DNA of 64,000 nucleotides from Oscillospiraceae bacterium (GCA_017505635.1 JAFVOU010000039.1:1-64000), one strand, 5' to 3'. Shown: positions 26,281 to 33,533, counted from the stretch's first letter. Translations and numbers: made by a program. Notes: generated by a model from the letters alone, not told the origin.

Positions 26281-27687
26281 GTGATTGTTCTGATAAATAA
26301 AATTTTTAATCCTTTAAGCCTGCTTGGCAGCAGCAAACCTCTTGGAGATTTACCCGGCGGTGAAACAATATTCCGCAAAACTGTAGCAATTGCATGGCCT
26401 GCTGTGCTGGAATCTTTTCTGGTAAGTATTGTTGCAATGGTGGACAATATTATGGTTTCCAGCCTTGGTACATATGCCATTGCGGCTATAGGGCTTACTA
26501 CACAGCCTAAATTTATCGGTTTTGCAATTATCATATCGATGAACGTTGCGGTTTCTGCCCTTGTTGCAAGACGCCGTGGCGAAAACGACCGCGAGGGTGC
26601 AAACAAGGTGCTTAAACAGGCACTTGTGGTGTCGGCAATACTTATCGCCATTATTTCGGTTACATTTACCGCAGCTGCTGTTCCGCTGCTTAATTTCTGC
26701 GGTGCACAGCCTGATACCATTGAGCCATCAACACAGTATTTCCGCATTATTATGAGCTGCAGCTGTTTTCAGCTGTTCTCCATGGTGCTTAATGCAGCAC
26801 AGCGTGGCGTTGGCAGAACAAAAATTGCCATGCGCACCAATATAGTTTCCAATGTGGTAAACGTGGTTTTCAACTATCTGCTTATCGGCGGAAGATTTGG
26901 ATTCCCTGCTTTGGGTGTGAGAGGTGCTGCTATTGCAACTGTGCTTGGCAGTATGGCAGCCTGTGCAATCTCCCTTGCAAGTATATGCAGCAAGGACGGC
27001 TATCTGAATATAAGAATGATGAAAGGCCCGATTTTCAATAAGGATATTATCAAATCCATGGCAAAGCTTACAGGTGGTACACTTACCGAACAGCTTTGTT
27101 TCCGTTTTGGGTTTCTTATGTTCTCCATGATAGTTGCAAACCTTGGCACACAGGCCTATGCAACACATCAGATAGCTATGAACTGTATGCATATGTCCTT
27201 TGCAATCGGTGACGGATTTTCAGTTGCGGCAGTTTCGCTTGTTGGTATGAATCTTGGGGCAAAACGCAGTGACCTTGCCAAAATTTACGGCCTTGCCTGC
27301 AAACGTCTTGGACGCATATTTGCAGTTGTTCTGTGTGTATTTTTTGTTTTTGGCGGCAGATATGTATATTATCTGTTTACCGATGATATCAATATGATTA
27401 ACCTTGGCAGTATAATTGTAAAAATTCTTGCTGTTATTCTGTTTTTCCAGATAGACCAGGTTATCACATCAGGTTGTCTTAAAGGTGCAGGTGATACAAA
27501 ATACGTTGCCAAAGTTGCCTTTATAAGTGTTGCAATTATCCGTCCTCTTGCTGCGTGGGGATTCTGTTATCCTTTGGGGCTTGGGCTTATAGGTGCCTGG
27601 ATTGGCACACTGTGCGACCAGTTGACCAGAAACGTGATGAACGCAAGCAGATTTAAAAGCGGGAAATGGACAGAAATTAAGTTGTAA
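26281..27687 (+). CDS. MATE family efflux transporter
   Basis: The 468-residue protein has the twelve-helix pattern of multidrug and toxic compound extrusion transporters, which export cationic drugs or metabolites using Na+ or H+ gradients. The N-terminal lobe shows AWPAVLESFLVSIVAMVDNIMVSSLG and the C-terminal lobe repeats the motif with FSVAAVSLVGMNLGAK. The start is unclear: the GTG at 26281 overlaps the likely ribosome binding site AAGGGGTGA (26276-26284), while the best-spaced codon is a CTG at 26290. A promoter precedes and a terminator follows, so it is monocistronic. Confidence 0.9.
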   Translation: MIVLINKIFNPLSLLGSSKPLGDLPGGETIFRKTVAIAWPAVLESFLVSIVAMVDNIMVSSLGTYAIAAIGLTTQPKFIGFAIIISMNVAVSALVARRRGENDREGANKVLKQALVVSAILIAIISVTFTAAAVPLLNFCGAQPDTIEPSTQYFRIIMSCSCFQLFSMVLNAAQRGVGRTKIAMRTNIVSNVVNVVFNYLLIGGRFGFPALGVRGAAIATVLGSMAACAISLASICSKDGYLNIRMMKGPIFNKDIIKSMAKLTGGTLTEQLCFRFGFLMFSMIVANLGTQAYATHQIAMNCMHMSFAIGDGFSVAAVSLVGMNLGAKRSDLAKIYGLACKRLGRIFAVVLCVFFVFGGRYVYYLFTDDINMINLGSIIVKILAVILFFQIDQVITSGCLKGAGDTKYVAKVAFISVAIIRPLAAWGFCYPLGLGLIGAWIGTLCDQLTRNVMNASRFKSGKWTEIKL

Positions 27688-27693
27688 AAAAAC

Positions 27694-27727
27694 AAAGGTA
27701 GTCTTTTGATAAGACTACCTTTTTATT
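27694..27727 (+). terminator. Terminator of the MATE gene
   Basis: AAAGGTAGTCTT / AAGACTACCTTT with loop TTGAT is followed by TTATTTC. On the minus strand an A/T-rich flank could also serve the tRNA-like fragment beyond. Confidence 0.85.
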
Positions 27728-27729
27728 TC

Positions 27730-27776
27730 TGGCACCCCCAGCGAGAATCGAACTCACAACTAACCCTTAGGAGTCA
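27730..27776 (-). other. Truncated tRNA 3' half (possible attachment site)
   Basis: Read on the minus strand, the sequence gives an anticodon-loop-like CTCCTAA, a T-arm GTGAG-TTCGATT-CTCGC and an acceptor 3' strand TGGGGGT followed by GCCA. The 5' half (acceptor strand, D-arm, 5' anticodon stem) is missing. The sequence that replaces it has no complementarity to TGGGGGT. A bare tRNA 3' half of about 46 bases is the classic footprint of site-specific integration at a tRNA gene. No integrase gene remains in the window. The anticodon CCT is shared with the intact tRNA-Arg at 31.2 kb, but the T-arm and acceptor differ. Confidence 0.6.
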
Positions 27777-28099
27777 CATTTTGTGTAATATTTTTCAGTT
27801 TGTTATAGTGTCTGTCAGTGCCTGATAAAGTCTGTTTTCCTTTATTTTACTGGGTTTTCAATACTTGGCGGAATGCAAATGCTACCTATCAATTACTACA
27901 AAAACCCATCAGTTTCTAATAAAAATATTGAAGTTTATTAGAAGGAAAATCCGATAAATGTGCAAATTGTTTATTAATATGATATAATCATTTTAAATAA
28001 ACTATTTTTCACTTGATTGAAAAGGTAAAACAGAAAAAGTGGAATACTCTTTCAGAGTGTGCCTTTTTTACAACCTGTAACAGAAACGGGGAATGATAT
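27777..28099. other. Non-coding stretch next to the tRNA fragment
   Basis: All frames are closed by frequent stops. The stretch holds a perfect 10-bp inverted repeat TTCTAATAAA / TTTATTAGAA around 27.92-27.95 kb. A TATAAT-like element lies near 27.98 kb and may serve the downstream lipoprotein gene, with a weak -35. A GGGGA ribosome binding site precedes the 28100 start. Confidence 0.5.
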
Positions 28100-30901
28100 A
28101 TGAAAAGAATAATATCTGTTTTGTTGGTATTATCAATACTTTTATCCGCTTGCGGCGGCAAAACCAAAATGCCTGAAGAGCAAAATCCTGAGGAAATTTT
28201 CAGCAAAACCATTCATGATTTCCCAAATCATCAGGTAGTTCAGCTTGCAGAGGACGAGGATACAAACTTTGTGGTATATTCTGACGGTGTGCAGGAGTTT
28301 AAAAATACCAGCGATAAAAACACCCTTGTAGCTGCCGATGTGGAAAATTCCGTCTACACTTTTTCAAATGCGGATGACAGCCTTAAAAATCTTAAAAAAG
28401 GCGATATTTTCTGGATGGAAATTGAAGGAGATATTCCACAGACTATTGCCATTAAGGTTAAAAAGGTGGAAGTCAATGGTGATGACGTAACGGTTTACGA
28501 TGCGATTGCAACAGTTGAAGATTTATTTACATATGTGGAAATCGATATGGTAACCGGCACCGACACAATGTATCTGCAGAATATAGCTGAGGGTGTGGAT
28601 GTAAGCTATGACGGTGCTCCGGATATCTTTGAAGATTCAGAAACTACAGAAAACGGTGAAACCATACAGGATATCGGAAATCTTGAAGAAGATATTTCTC
28701 CTTCCGAGGAAGATATTGAAATTCCCCCTATGAATCTTCCTTCCACACAGGGCCTCGACATTATTCCTCTTGCCAACAAAAATCAGGAAAGCGAAATTGT
28801 TGTAAGCGAAACTTCTCCTGAAAAGGACAAGGATATAAACTCAGGCGATAAAACTGTTATTATAGATAATCAGGATTTGCCAAGACCTGTAACATTTTCC
28901 ACAGCTATTAATATTTCCAGCGATGACTATTCAGCTTCGGCAGGTTTTAACAACTGGTTCAGCGTAAGCGGCAATGTTTCAGCAAAAGGCCGTGTATATT
29001 ACAATCTCAGAACAATAGATATAAAATACCGCTATTCTGCAAAAGATAACTATTATGACAGCAGCATGGTTGTTCACGGCGAAAGTGGCTGGAATTTAAA
29101 CTTTACAGGTAGCGGCTCAATATCCGGCAACTTACCTATGGCAGAGGTTGTTGTGCCTATTCCTTATTGCCCTATTATTATGTGCTGCAGTGAACTTTAT
29201 TTAACTGTATCTACAACAGGCAGTATCTCGGGCGGTTGGGGCTACAGTGGTGATGTTGATATAGGCTTCAGTGCAAGTATGGGTGGAAATCAGCCTTTCG
29301 CTGCCAGAAACGAAAGCGAATTTTACGAAAAAGAAAAGCACTCAAACCTTATGGACCTGTCGGGCACTGTTGATTTTGGACCAAAAATCAAGATGTCTTT
29401 GGGCATCCGCAACCTTGCTTTCTGGCAAAAAAGTTCCCGCAACCTTGCAGAATTTTACGGAACATATGCACTGCCTGTACGTTTTAAAGGTGAATACGAT
29501 CCTTTTGAGGATGCATTTACCCCAAATCCATCCACAAAGCACGATTGCGATGTGTGCATAGCAGGTAAAGTGAGCATTGTGGGTACAGGCTCCTGCGGTG
29601 CCAGATTGGGCATAGGCAAAGAAAAACTTGCGCCAAAAGAACAAGCTTCTATACAGCAAGGCATCTTAAAAGGCAGTATTGATCTGCCGGGTTTCACCCT
29701 TGACCTTGCAGATTTTTACTTGTCTCTGGTAAGGAATGGTGTTGAAAGCCCTGAATTCGACTGGACAAAATGTCCGCATAAGCGATATAAAACCGATATT
29801 CTTGTTTCGGGCGATTTAGGCCCTGTGCCTCAGGCAAAGGGCAAAGCAACCTATCCTGACAAAAGAACCGAAAGCTTTGTTACCGATGCAAATGGCAACG
29901 CATGTGTTTATCTGCCAAACGGCGACAACCTGATTGAAGCCGAAAAAGGCAATATGGTGGATAAAATCACAACCACTATAAGCGATCAGCCATCATCAGC
30001 CAAGCTGACACTTGAGGAAAGACGTGATATTTTTGTGGTATTCGACTACAGGTACCATACTTATGTTGATCTTACAACCGACAATGGTCGTGATCTTGCG
30101 TGGTACACCCCTGATAAATTTCCTTCCATAACAAATGCTGTCCTCACACGATACCCTGAGGCTGTTATTATGGAACGTTCAGATTTTGAGGCTTTGCGCA
30201 TCGGTCCATATGAAGATCAAAAACGTTGTAATGATAAATACGGTATATCCCGTGGGGATATTGTAATTTATATTGACCTGCTTTCACCTTTTGATGTGTA
30301 TGACTTTTACTCAAACGGAGGTTTTTACAAAACCCGTTTTGACGGCAGTGGTATAAGGTATGCTTACATCGAGGCATATGTGGCGGTAGAAACTGCTCAG
30401 GAAGGCTCTGTATGTGGTTGGGATATTTGTTATTATCAGGAAGGTATATTAGGTTTCGACATTGATCAACAATATGATACCAAAACTTCAACTGTAAATC
30501 AGGTACTGTCACGTCACACTCAGAGATATGATACTCAGTACAGTTTTGACAGCACATTTAAAATTGTGCAGGAAAAAATTACAGAAAGCGATGAAACCGA
30601 TTATGTAATGGCTGAAGGCCCTATAGATACCTACTCTTATCTTTCCAATTCTGCCCCTTACGGTGTGCAGATGGTGGAACATGCGCTGGATTTGGCTTTC
30701 CCTTATATTGATAACCTTTTAGGCGAAGACCGCTCTGCCAATATGCCTGTAGAAGACGAGCAGACTGATGAAGAAGAGCAAACTAATGCAGAAGATGAAG
30801 AAGAGAACACCGACCTTCCTGATGGAGCAGAAGATGGGAACACCCATATTCCTGATGAAGCAGGAGAAGAAATTGTGGTTTATGATGATACAAACCCATA
30901 A
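28100..30901 (+). CDS. Large lipoprotein of unknown function, 933 aa
   Basis: The N-terminus MKRIISVLLVLSILLSAC is a lipoprotein signal with lipobox LSAC. Three regions follow. The first 270 residues contain a beta-rich domain and a long acidic Glu/Ser/Pro linker. The middle (about 270-570) is Ser/Gly-rich, with strands such as INISSDDYSASAGFNNWFSVSGNVSAKGRVYYNLRTIDIKY, suggesting a beta-helix or beta-sandwich. It is followed by a Cys-containing segment (KHDCDVCIAGKVS, CPHKRYKTDI) and a carboxypeptidase-regulatory-like repeat (KGKATYPDKRTESFVTDANGNACVYLPNG). A C-terminal domain of about 200 residues ends in an acidic tail. I recognise no enzyme. It is the only long gene between the tRNA fragment and tRNA-Arg, consistent with an accessory insertion. 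Confidence 0.85.
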   Translation: MKRIISVLLVLSILLSACGGKTKMPEEQNPEEIFSKTIHDFPNHQVVQLAEDEDTNFVVYSDGVQEFKNTSDKNTLVAADVENSVYTFSNADDSLKNLKKGDIFWMEIEGDIPQTIAIKVKKVEVNGDDVTVYDAIATVEDLFTYVEIDMVTGTDTMYLQNIAEGVDVSYDGAPDIFEDSETTENGETIQDIGNLEEDISPSEEDIEIPPMNLPSTQGLDIIPLANKNQESEIVVSETSPEKDKDINSGDKTVIIDNQDLPRPVTFSTAINISSDDYSASAGFNNWFSVSGNVSAKGRVYYNLRTIDIKYRYSAKDNYYDSSMVVHGESGWNLNFTGSGSISGNLPMAEVVVPIPYCPIIMCCSELYLTVSTTGSISGGWGYSGDVDIGFSASMGGNQPFAARNESEFYEKEKHSNLMDLSGTVDFGPKIKMSLGIRNLAFWQKSSRNLAEFYGTYALPVRFKGEYDPFEDAFTPNPSTKHDCDVCIAGKVSIVGTGSCGARLGIGKEKLAPKEQASIQQGILKGSIDLPGFTLDLADFYLSLVRNGVESPEFDWTKCPHKRYKTDILVSGDLGPVPQAKGKATYPDKRTESFVTDANGNACVYLPNGDNLIEAEKGNMVDKITTTISDQPSSAKLTLEERRDIFVVFDYRYHTYVDLTTDNGRDLAWYTPDKFPSITNAVLTRYPEAVIMERSDFEALRIGPYEDQKRCNDKYGISRGDIVIYIDLLSPFDVYDFYSNGGFYKTRFDGSGIRYAYIEAYVAVETAQEGSVCGWDICYYQEGILGFDIDQQYDTKTSTVNQVLSRHTQRYDTQYSFDSTFKIVQEKITESDETDYVMAEGPIDTYSYLSNSAPYGVQMVEHALDLAFPYIDNLLGEDRSANMPVEDEQTDEEEQTNAEDEEENTDLPDGAEDGNTHIPDEAGEEIVVYDDTNP

Positions 30902-30913
30902 TCTTCCACCTAA

Positions 30914-31006
30914 GAAAAACAGAACATAGATAAACTGGTAAATTCAAGCAAAGAAGACCCCGAACTTCTCAGCAAAATTATTACTATTTTAAACAGTAAA
31001 AATTAA
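30914..31006 (+). pseudogene. C-terminal gene remnant
   Basis: After the lipoprotein stop, a coding-like stretch reads EKQNIDKLVNSSKEDPEL then LSKIITILNSKN and stop, with no start codon or ribosome binding site. The amphipathic helix pattern resembles the C-terminal tail of small helix-turn-helix regulators (alternating Leu/Ile with Lys/Glu), but 30 residues are too few to assign a family. It is probably the leftover end of a deleted gene and supports past rearrangement of this zone. Confidence 0.4.
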
Positions 31007-31121
31007 CTTTATTATGGTATAATATTCTTATTAGAAGAAATTGATTTTTATTAGAAAAATTCACTTTAGAGCAAAAATAGTTCGTATTCCGCGTTGAAAT
31101 CCGAACTTATCTTAAAAACAT

Positions 31122-31160
31122 AAAAAATGCCCTGATTTATCTAAAATCAAGGCATTTTTT
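31122..31160 (-). terminator. Terminator after tRNA-Arg
   Basis: AAAAAATGCC and GGCATTTTTT form the outer stem, with TGATTT / AAATCA inside after one mismatch. It is symmetric and should act on both strands. Confidence 0.75.
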
Positions 31161-31167
31161 AGTACTA

Positions 31168-31244
31168 TGGCAGGGTTAATGCGGCTCGAACGCACGACCT
31201 GTCGCTTAGGAGGCGACCGCTCTATCCAACTGAGCTATAACCCC
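31168..31244 (-). tRNA. tRNA-Arg (CCT)
   Basis: The minus strand folds as a standard 77-base tRNA with encoded CCA. The acceptor is GGGGTTA / TAACCCT (one terminal G-U), the D-arm is AGCTCAGTTGGATAGAGC, the anticodon stem-loop is GTCGC-CTCCTAA-GCGAC with anticodon CCT, and the T-arm is GTGCG-TTCGAGC-CGCAT. A terminator follows immediately. It reads the rare AGG codon. It borders the accessory zone that starts at the tRNA fragment near 27.73 kb. Confidence 0.93.
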
Positions 31245-31497
31245 GTATTCAATTTTAGGTGTTTTTCTAATATAATGGGAAGATGTAACAAGTTCCTTAG
31301 GAGGGGTTTGTTATATCCATTTAACTATGGAGGCGCATATTAAATTGTTACACTGTGTGTATTATTGCGAAGCGCAGCAGCCCGACAGGTTCTTATATCC
31401 ATTTAACTGTACAATCCGATATTGCTTCAATAATATCGCCATTAAATTTTACACCATTGTACAGTAAAAATCAACTGTATTTATTTTCTGCAGTATA
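31245..31497. other. Non-coding stretch with repeated motifs and partial tRNA-like sequence
   Basis: No open frame is convincing. The 16-base string TTATATCCATTTAACT occurs twice, ending near 31326 and 31407. The first copy follows CTTAGGAGG, so the order resembles the anticodon-loop-to-D-arm part of the neighbouring tRNA-Arg (CTTAGGAGG...CTATCCAACT). This may be a decayed tRNA copy. Confidence 0.4.
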
Positions 31498-31500
31498 AAA

Positions 31501-31526
31501 GAGCACACCGTTTTTTCGGTGTGCTC
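31501..31526 (-). terminator. Terminator of the acyltransferase gene
   Basis: A 10-bp stem GAGCACACCG / CGGTGTGCTC with a six-base loop is followed on the minus strand by TTTTATACTG, eight bases after the stop codon. Confidence 0.8.
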
Positions 31527-31533
31527 CTGTGTT

Positions 31534-32625
31534 TTATGCGTTAATCTTTTTTTCAAGCTTCTTTTCCATTTTTGATGTGATTGCTTTTACCGGCTTTTCA
31601 AATGCATAATGCAGCACAAAACTTAATGCCACAATAATTATCCATGATGCAAAAAGCCACATTACGCCGCCTTTTTCAAAGCGCAGCAATTCGTAGATAA
31701 CAAGCATATGCACAAGGAACAGTCCGTAGGATATGTCAAAATTCAGTCTGAATCTGCCGAATGCATAGCCGAGGCCTATTGTGATAAAAGGAATTACAAT
31801 ACCATAAACGGGGTTGTGCATCTCGCCGAATTTAGGCACTATACCGCATTTGTCATAAAGGAAGGTCCATACTGTAAACAGAATGGTAAGCGATATTACA
31901 ATGCCTTTTCGACTGAATATGCCCACAAGCTTTTCGCGGTGACAGTAGAACATGCTTCCGATAATAAACTCGTACATAAACATTGCAGGGTTATCTATTC
32001 GTGACAGGATGTTTATCACAGGAAATTTCGCAAGAAAACCGAGGAACTGAGTGTCCCAAACATTGAACTGCCATAGTGCAACCACTGTTACAATCCACCA
32101 CACAAGGCGCTTGTTGTTGAGAATTGCGTAGATAAGCGGTACTATAACATAAAAAACAACTTCAACACGCAAAGACCATATAACCCCGTTTGATATGCCG
32201 TCGGGCACATAGATAAGGCCAAAGGTCATTATATTCAAAAATCTGCGGATGATATATGTTGATGTCAGGATATTCAGGCCTCTTGCTGCGTCTATAATAA
32301 CCATAAATGCCGAAACCAGCAGATAAACAGGATATATACGCACTATGCGTTTATACCAGAACAACCAGACATTTCCTTTGTTTTTAACTATTCTGTCATA
32401 CGAAGCATAGGTCAGATATCCGCTGAGTGCATAAAAAATTATAACCCCTACCTGCCCGTCTGTTAAAAACAGCATAAAAATCGGTTTTTCAAAACCGAAC
32501 CACTTGAATGAGTGAGAAAACATTACTATAAAAGCAGCTAAAAGACGGATAATATCAAAACAGTTGTCGTTGAAGGACGGAATATTTCTGTATGACAGCC
32601 TGTCACTGCAGATTGCTGTTTCCAT
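31534..32625 (-). CDS. Membrane acyltransferase (acyltransferase 3 / OafA-like)
   Basis: The 363-residue protein has about ten membrane helices and the family hallmarks: FDIIRLLAAFIVMFSHSF near the N-terminus with the catalytic-type His, GQVGVIIFYALSGYL, and YKRIVRIYPVYLL with the conserved Arg pair. Such enzymes acetylate or succinylate exopolysaccharide, peptidoglycan or glycolipids at the membrane. The start ATG 32623-32625 has AAGGAG 11 bases upstream; a GTG four codons earlier overlaps that site. The gene stands alone next to tRNA genes, and no polysaccharide cluster is nearby, so it could belong to accessory DNA. Confidence 0.9.
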   Translation of the reverse strand: METAICSDRLSYRNIPSFNDNCFDIIRLLAAFIVMFSHSFKWFGFEKPIFMLFLTDGQVGVIIFYALSGYLTYASYDRIVKNKGNVWLFWYKRIVRIYPVYLLVSAFMVIIDAARGLNILTSTYIIRRFLNIMTFGLIYVPDGISNGVIWSLRVEVVFYVIVPLIYAILNNKRLVWWIVTVVALWQFNVWDTQFLGFLAKFPVINILSRIDNPAMFMYEFIIGSMFYCHREKLVGIFSRKGIVISLTILFTVWTFLYDKCGIVPKFGEMHNPVYGIVIPFITIGLGYAFGRFRLNFDISYGLFLVHMLVIYELLRFEKGGVMWLFASWIIIVALSFVLHYAFEKPVKAITSKMEKKLEKKINA

Positions 32626-32653
32626 TATATGTTTCACTCCTTTTCAAAAATTC

Positions 32654-32858
32654 ACTGTATAACAAAAAAGCCGCTCAATAGAGCGGCTTTTTGATGGCGG
32701 AGAGAGAGGGATTCGCCGTCTGCACGGCTATCGCCCTGCATACTGACTGGCTTTCGCTGCCGCTCAAGCTCTTTTGGCTGAAAACAGTGTACCACACTGT
32801 TTTCTTTACGCCAAAACCCTCACGGGTTCGAATCCCGTTTCATCAAAAAACCACTTTT
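32654..32858 (-). repeat. tRNA-Ser-derived structured element (partial tRNA tail, hairpins, T-arm mimic)
   Basis: The left end repeats the end of the neighbouring tRNA-Ser plus its downstream terminator. Bases 32695-32715 are identical to the last 21 bases of the tRNA-Ser gene including CCA. Beyond the T-loop the sequence diverges into hairpin GCCGT-CTGC-ACGGC (32715-32728) and a long nested hairpin: TTTTGGC / GCCAAAA, with GAAAACAGTGT-ACC-ACACTGTTTTC inside (32772-32816). It then reaches a T-arm mimic ACGGG-TTCGAAT-CCCGT (32822-32838). The outer ends TTTTTGATG and CATCAAAAA (32688-32696 and 32841-32849) are complementary. No protein is encoded. It could be a tRNA-derived repeat, a miniature mobile element, or a disrupted second tRNA-Ser copy. 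Confidence 0.6.
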
Positions 32859-32865
32859 ACTGTAT

Positions 32866-32896
32866 AACAAAAAACCACCTCTGTTGAGGTGGTTTT
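32866..32896 (-). terminator. Terminator of tRNA-Ser
   Basis: A stem CCACCTC / GAGGTGG with loop TGTT, flanked by A and T runs, lies directly after the tRNA. A sister hairpin GCCGCTC-AATA-GAGCGGC in the same context lies at 32670-32688, with stem changes that preserve pairing. Confidence 0.85.
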
Positions 32897-32899
32897 TGA

Positions 32900-32989
32900 T
32901 GGCGGAGAGAGAGGGATTCGAACCCTCGGTGCGTGTTACCGCACACCCGCGTTCCAGGCGAGCACCTTCGACCACTCAGACATCTCTCC
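32900..32989 (-). tRNA. tRNA-Ser (GGA)
   Basis: The minus strand folds as a class II tRNA. The acceptor is GGAGAGA / TCTCTCC with discriminator G and encoded CCA, the anticodon stem-loop holds GGA (CTCGC-CTGGAAC-GCGGG), the variable arm TGTGCGGTAACACGCA is long as expected for Ser, and the T-arm is GAGGG-TTCGAAT-CCCTC. A strong terminator follows. Its last 21 bases recur in the structured element just downstream. Confidence 0.93.
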
Positions 32990-33107
32990 GTGTTCGACAG
33001 CTTTATTATTATATACTGTAAAAATCAAATTGTCAATAGCAAATTTCAAAAAAATTCAACAAATTTATGTTTTTGTAAAATTTTTTTAATCATATAGTTT
33101 TTACCAG

Positions 33108-33138
33108 AAAAACCGCCCTGTAAAACAGAGCGGTTTTT
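33108..33138 (-). terminator. Terminator of the cdaA-to-zinc-ribbon operon
   Basis: AAAAACCGC / GCGGTTTTT with an inner CTG-CAG pairing forms a compact hairpin with flanking A and T runs, ten bases after the zinc-ribbon gene stop. Confidence 0.82.
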
Positions 33139-33147
33139 CGTTTTTTG

Positions 33148-33513
33148 TTATTTAAGATTGTTGCCGCAGTTTTTGCAGAATGCATCTTCGATACCTGTCT
33201 GCGCACCGCAGTTGGAGCAGAAATTTACAACTTCCACTTCAGCTTCTTCAGCTTCTTTGCGCACTTCTTCAAGCTGTGCTTCAATTTTTGCAATATCTTC
33301 GATGTACTGTTTTACAAGTTCATCGTTTGATTCGCCTGATTTGTGCAGCGCATACACAAGTGCACCAAGCTGTTTCTGTGCTTTGCCAAGTTCGTTTTCC
33401 AAAGAAAACTCGTTGATTTTTTCCTTGCCTTTGTCAATGTATTCGCCTGTTACCTTTGCAACCTTATCTGCCACTTTTGCAGAAGATTCCATTAATTCTT
33501 CAAAAAATTTCAT
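33148..33513 (-). CDS. Zinc-ribbon protein with helical coiled-coil N-terminus, 121 aa
   Basis: The C-terminus FCSNCGAQTGIEDAFCKNCGNNL has two CxxC pairs, a typical zinc ribbon (residues about 97-117). The first 90 residues are Lys/Glu-rich and helical, likely a coiled coil. Proteins of this build are common in Firmicutes and of unknown role; a protein- or nucleic-acid-binding scaffold function would be a guess. It is the last gene of a long leftward operon, 20 bases after the uridine-kinase-like gene, with an AAGGAGA ribosome binding site. It has no signal peptide. Confidence 0.82.
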   Translation of the reverse strand: MKFFEELMESSAKVADKVAKVTGEYIDKGKEKINEFSLENELGKAQKQLGALVYALHKSGESNDELVKQYIEDIAKIEAQLEEVRKEAEEAEVEVVNFCSNCGAQTGIEDAFCKNCGNNLK

Positions 33514-33533
33514 AATATATATCTCCTTTGATG

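Noticed and set aside
27777-27960. Search for an integrase remnant beside the tRNA fragment
   Set aside because: All six frames are broken by stops and no Arg-His-Arg-Tyr or serine-recombinase motif is visible.
32654-32920. CRISPR-like direct repeats near tRNA-Ser
   Set aside because: There are only two units, and they are long, contain a terminator and the tRNA end, and no spacer pattern or cas genes exist.
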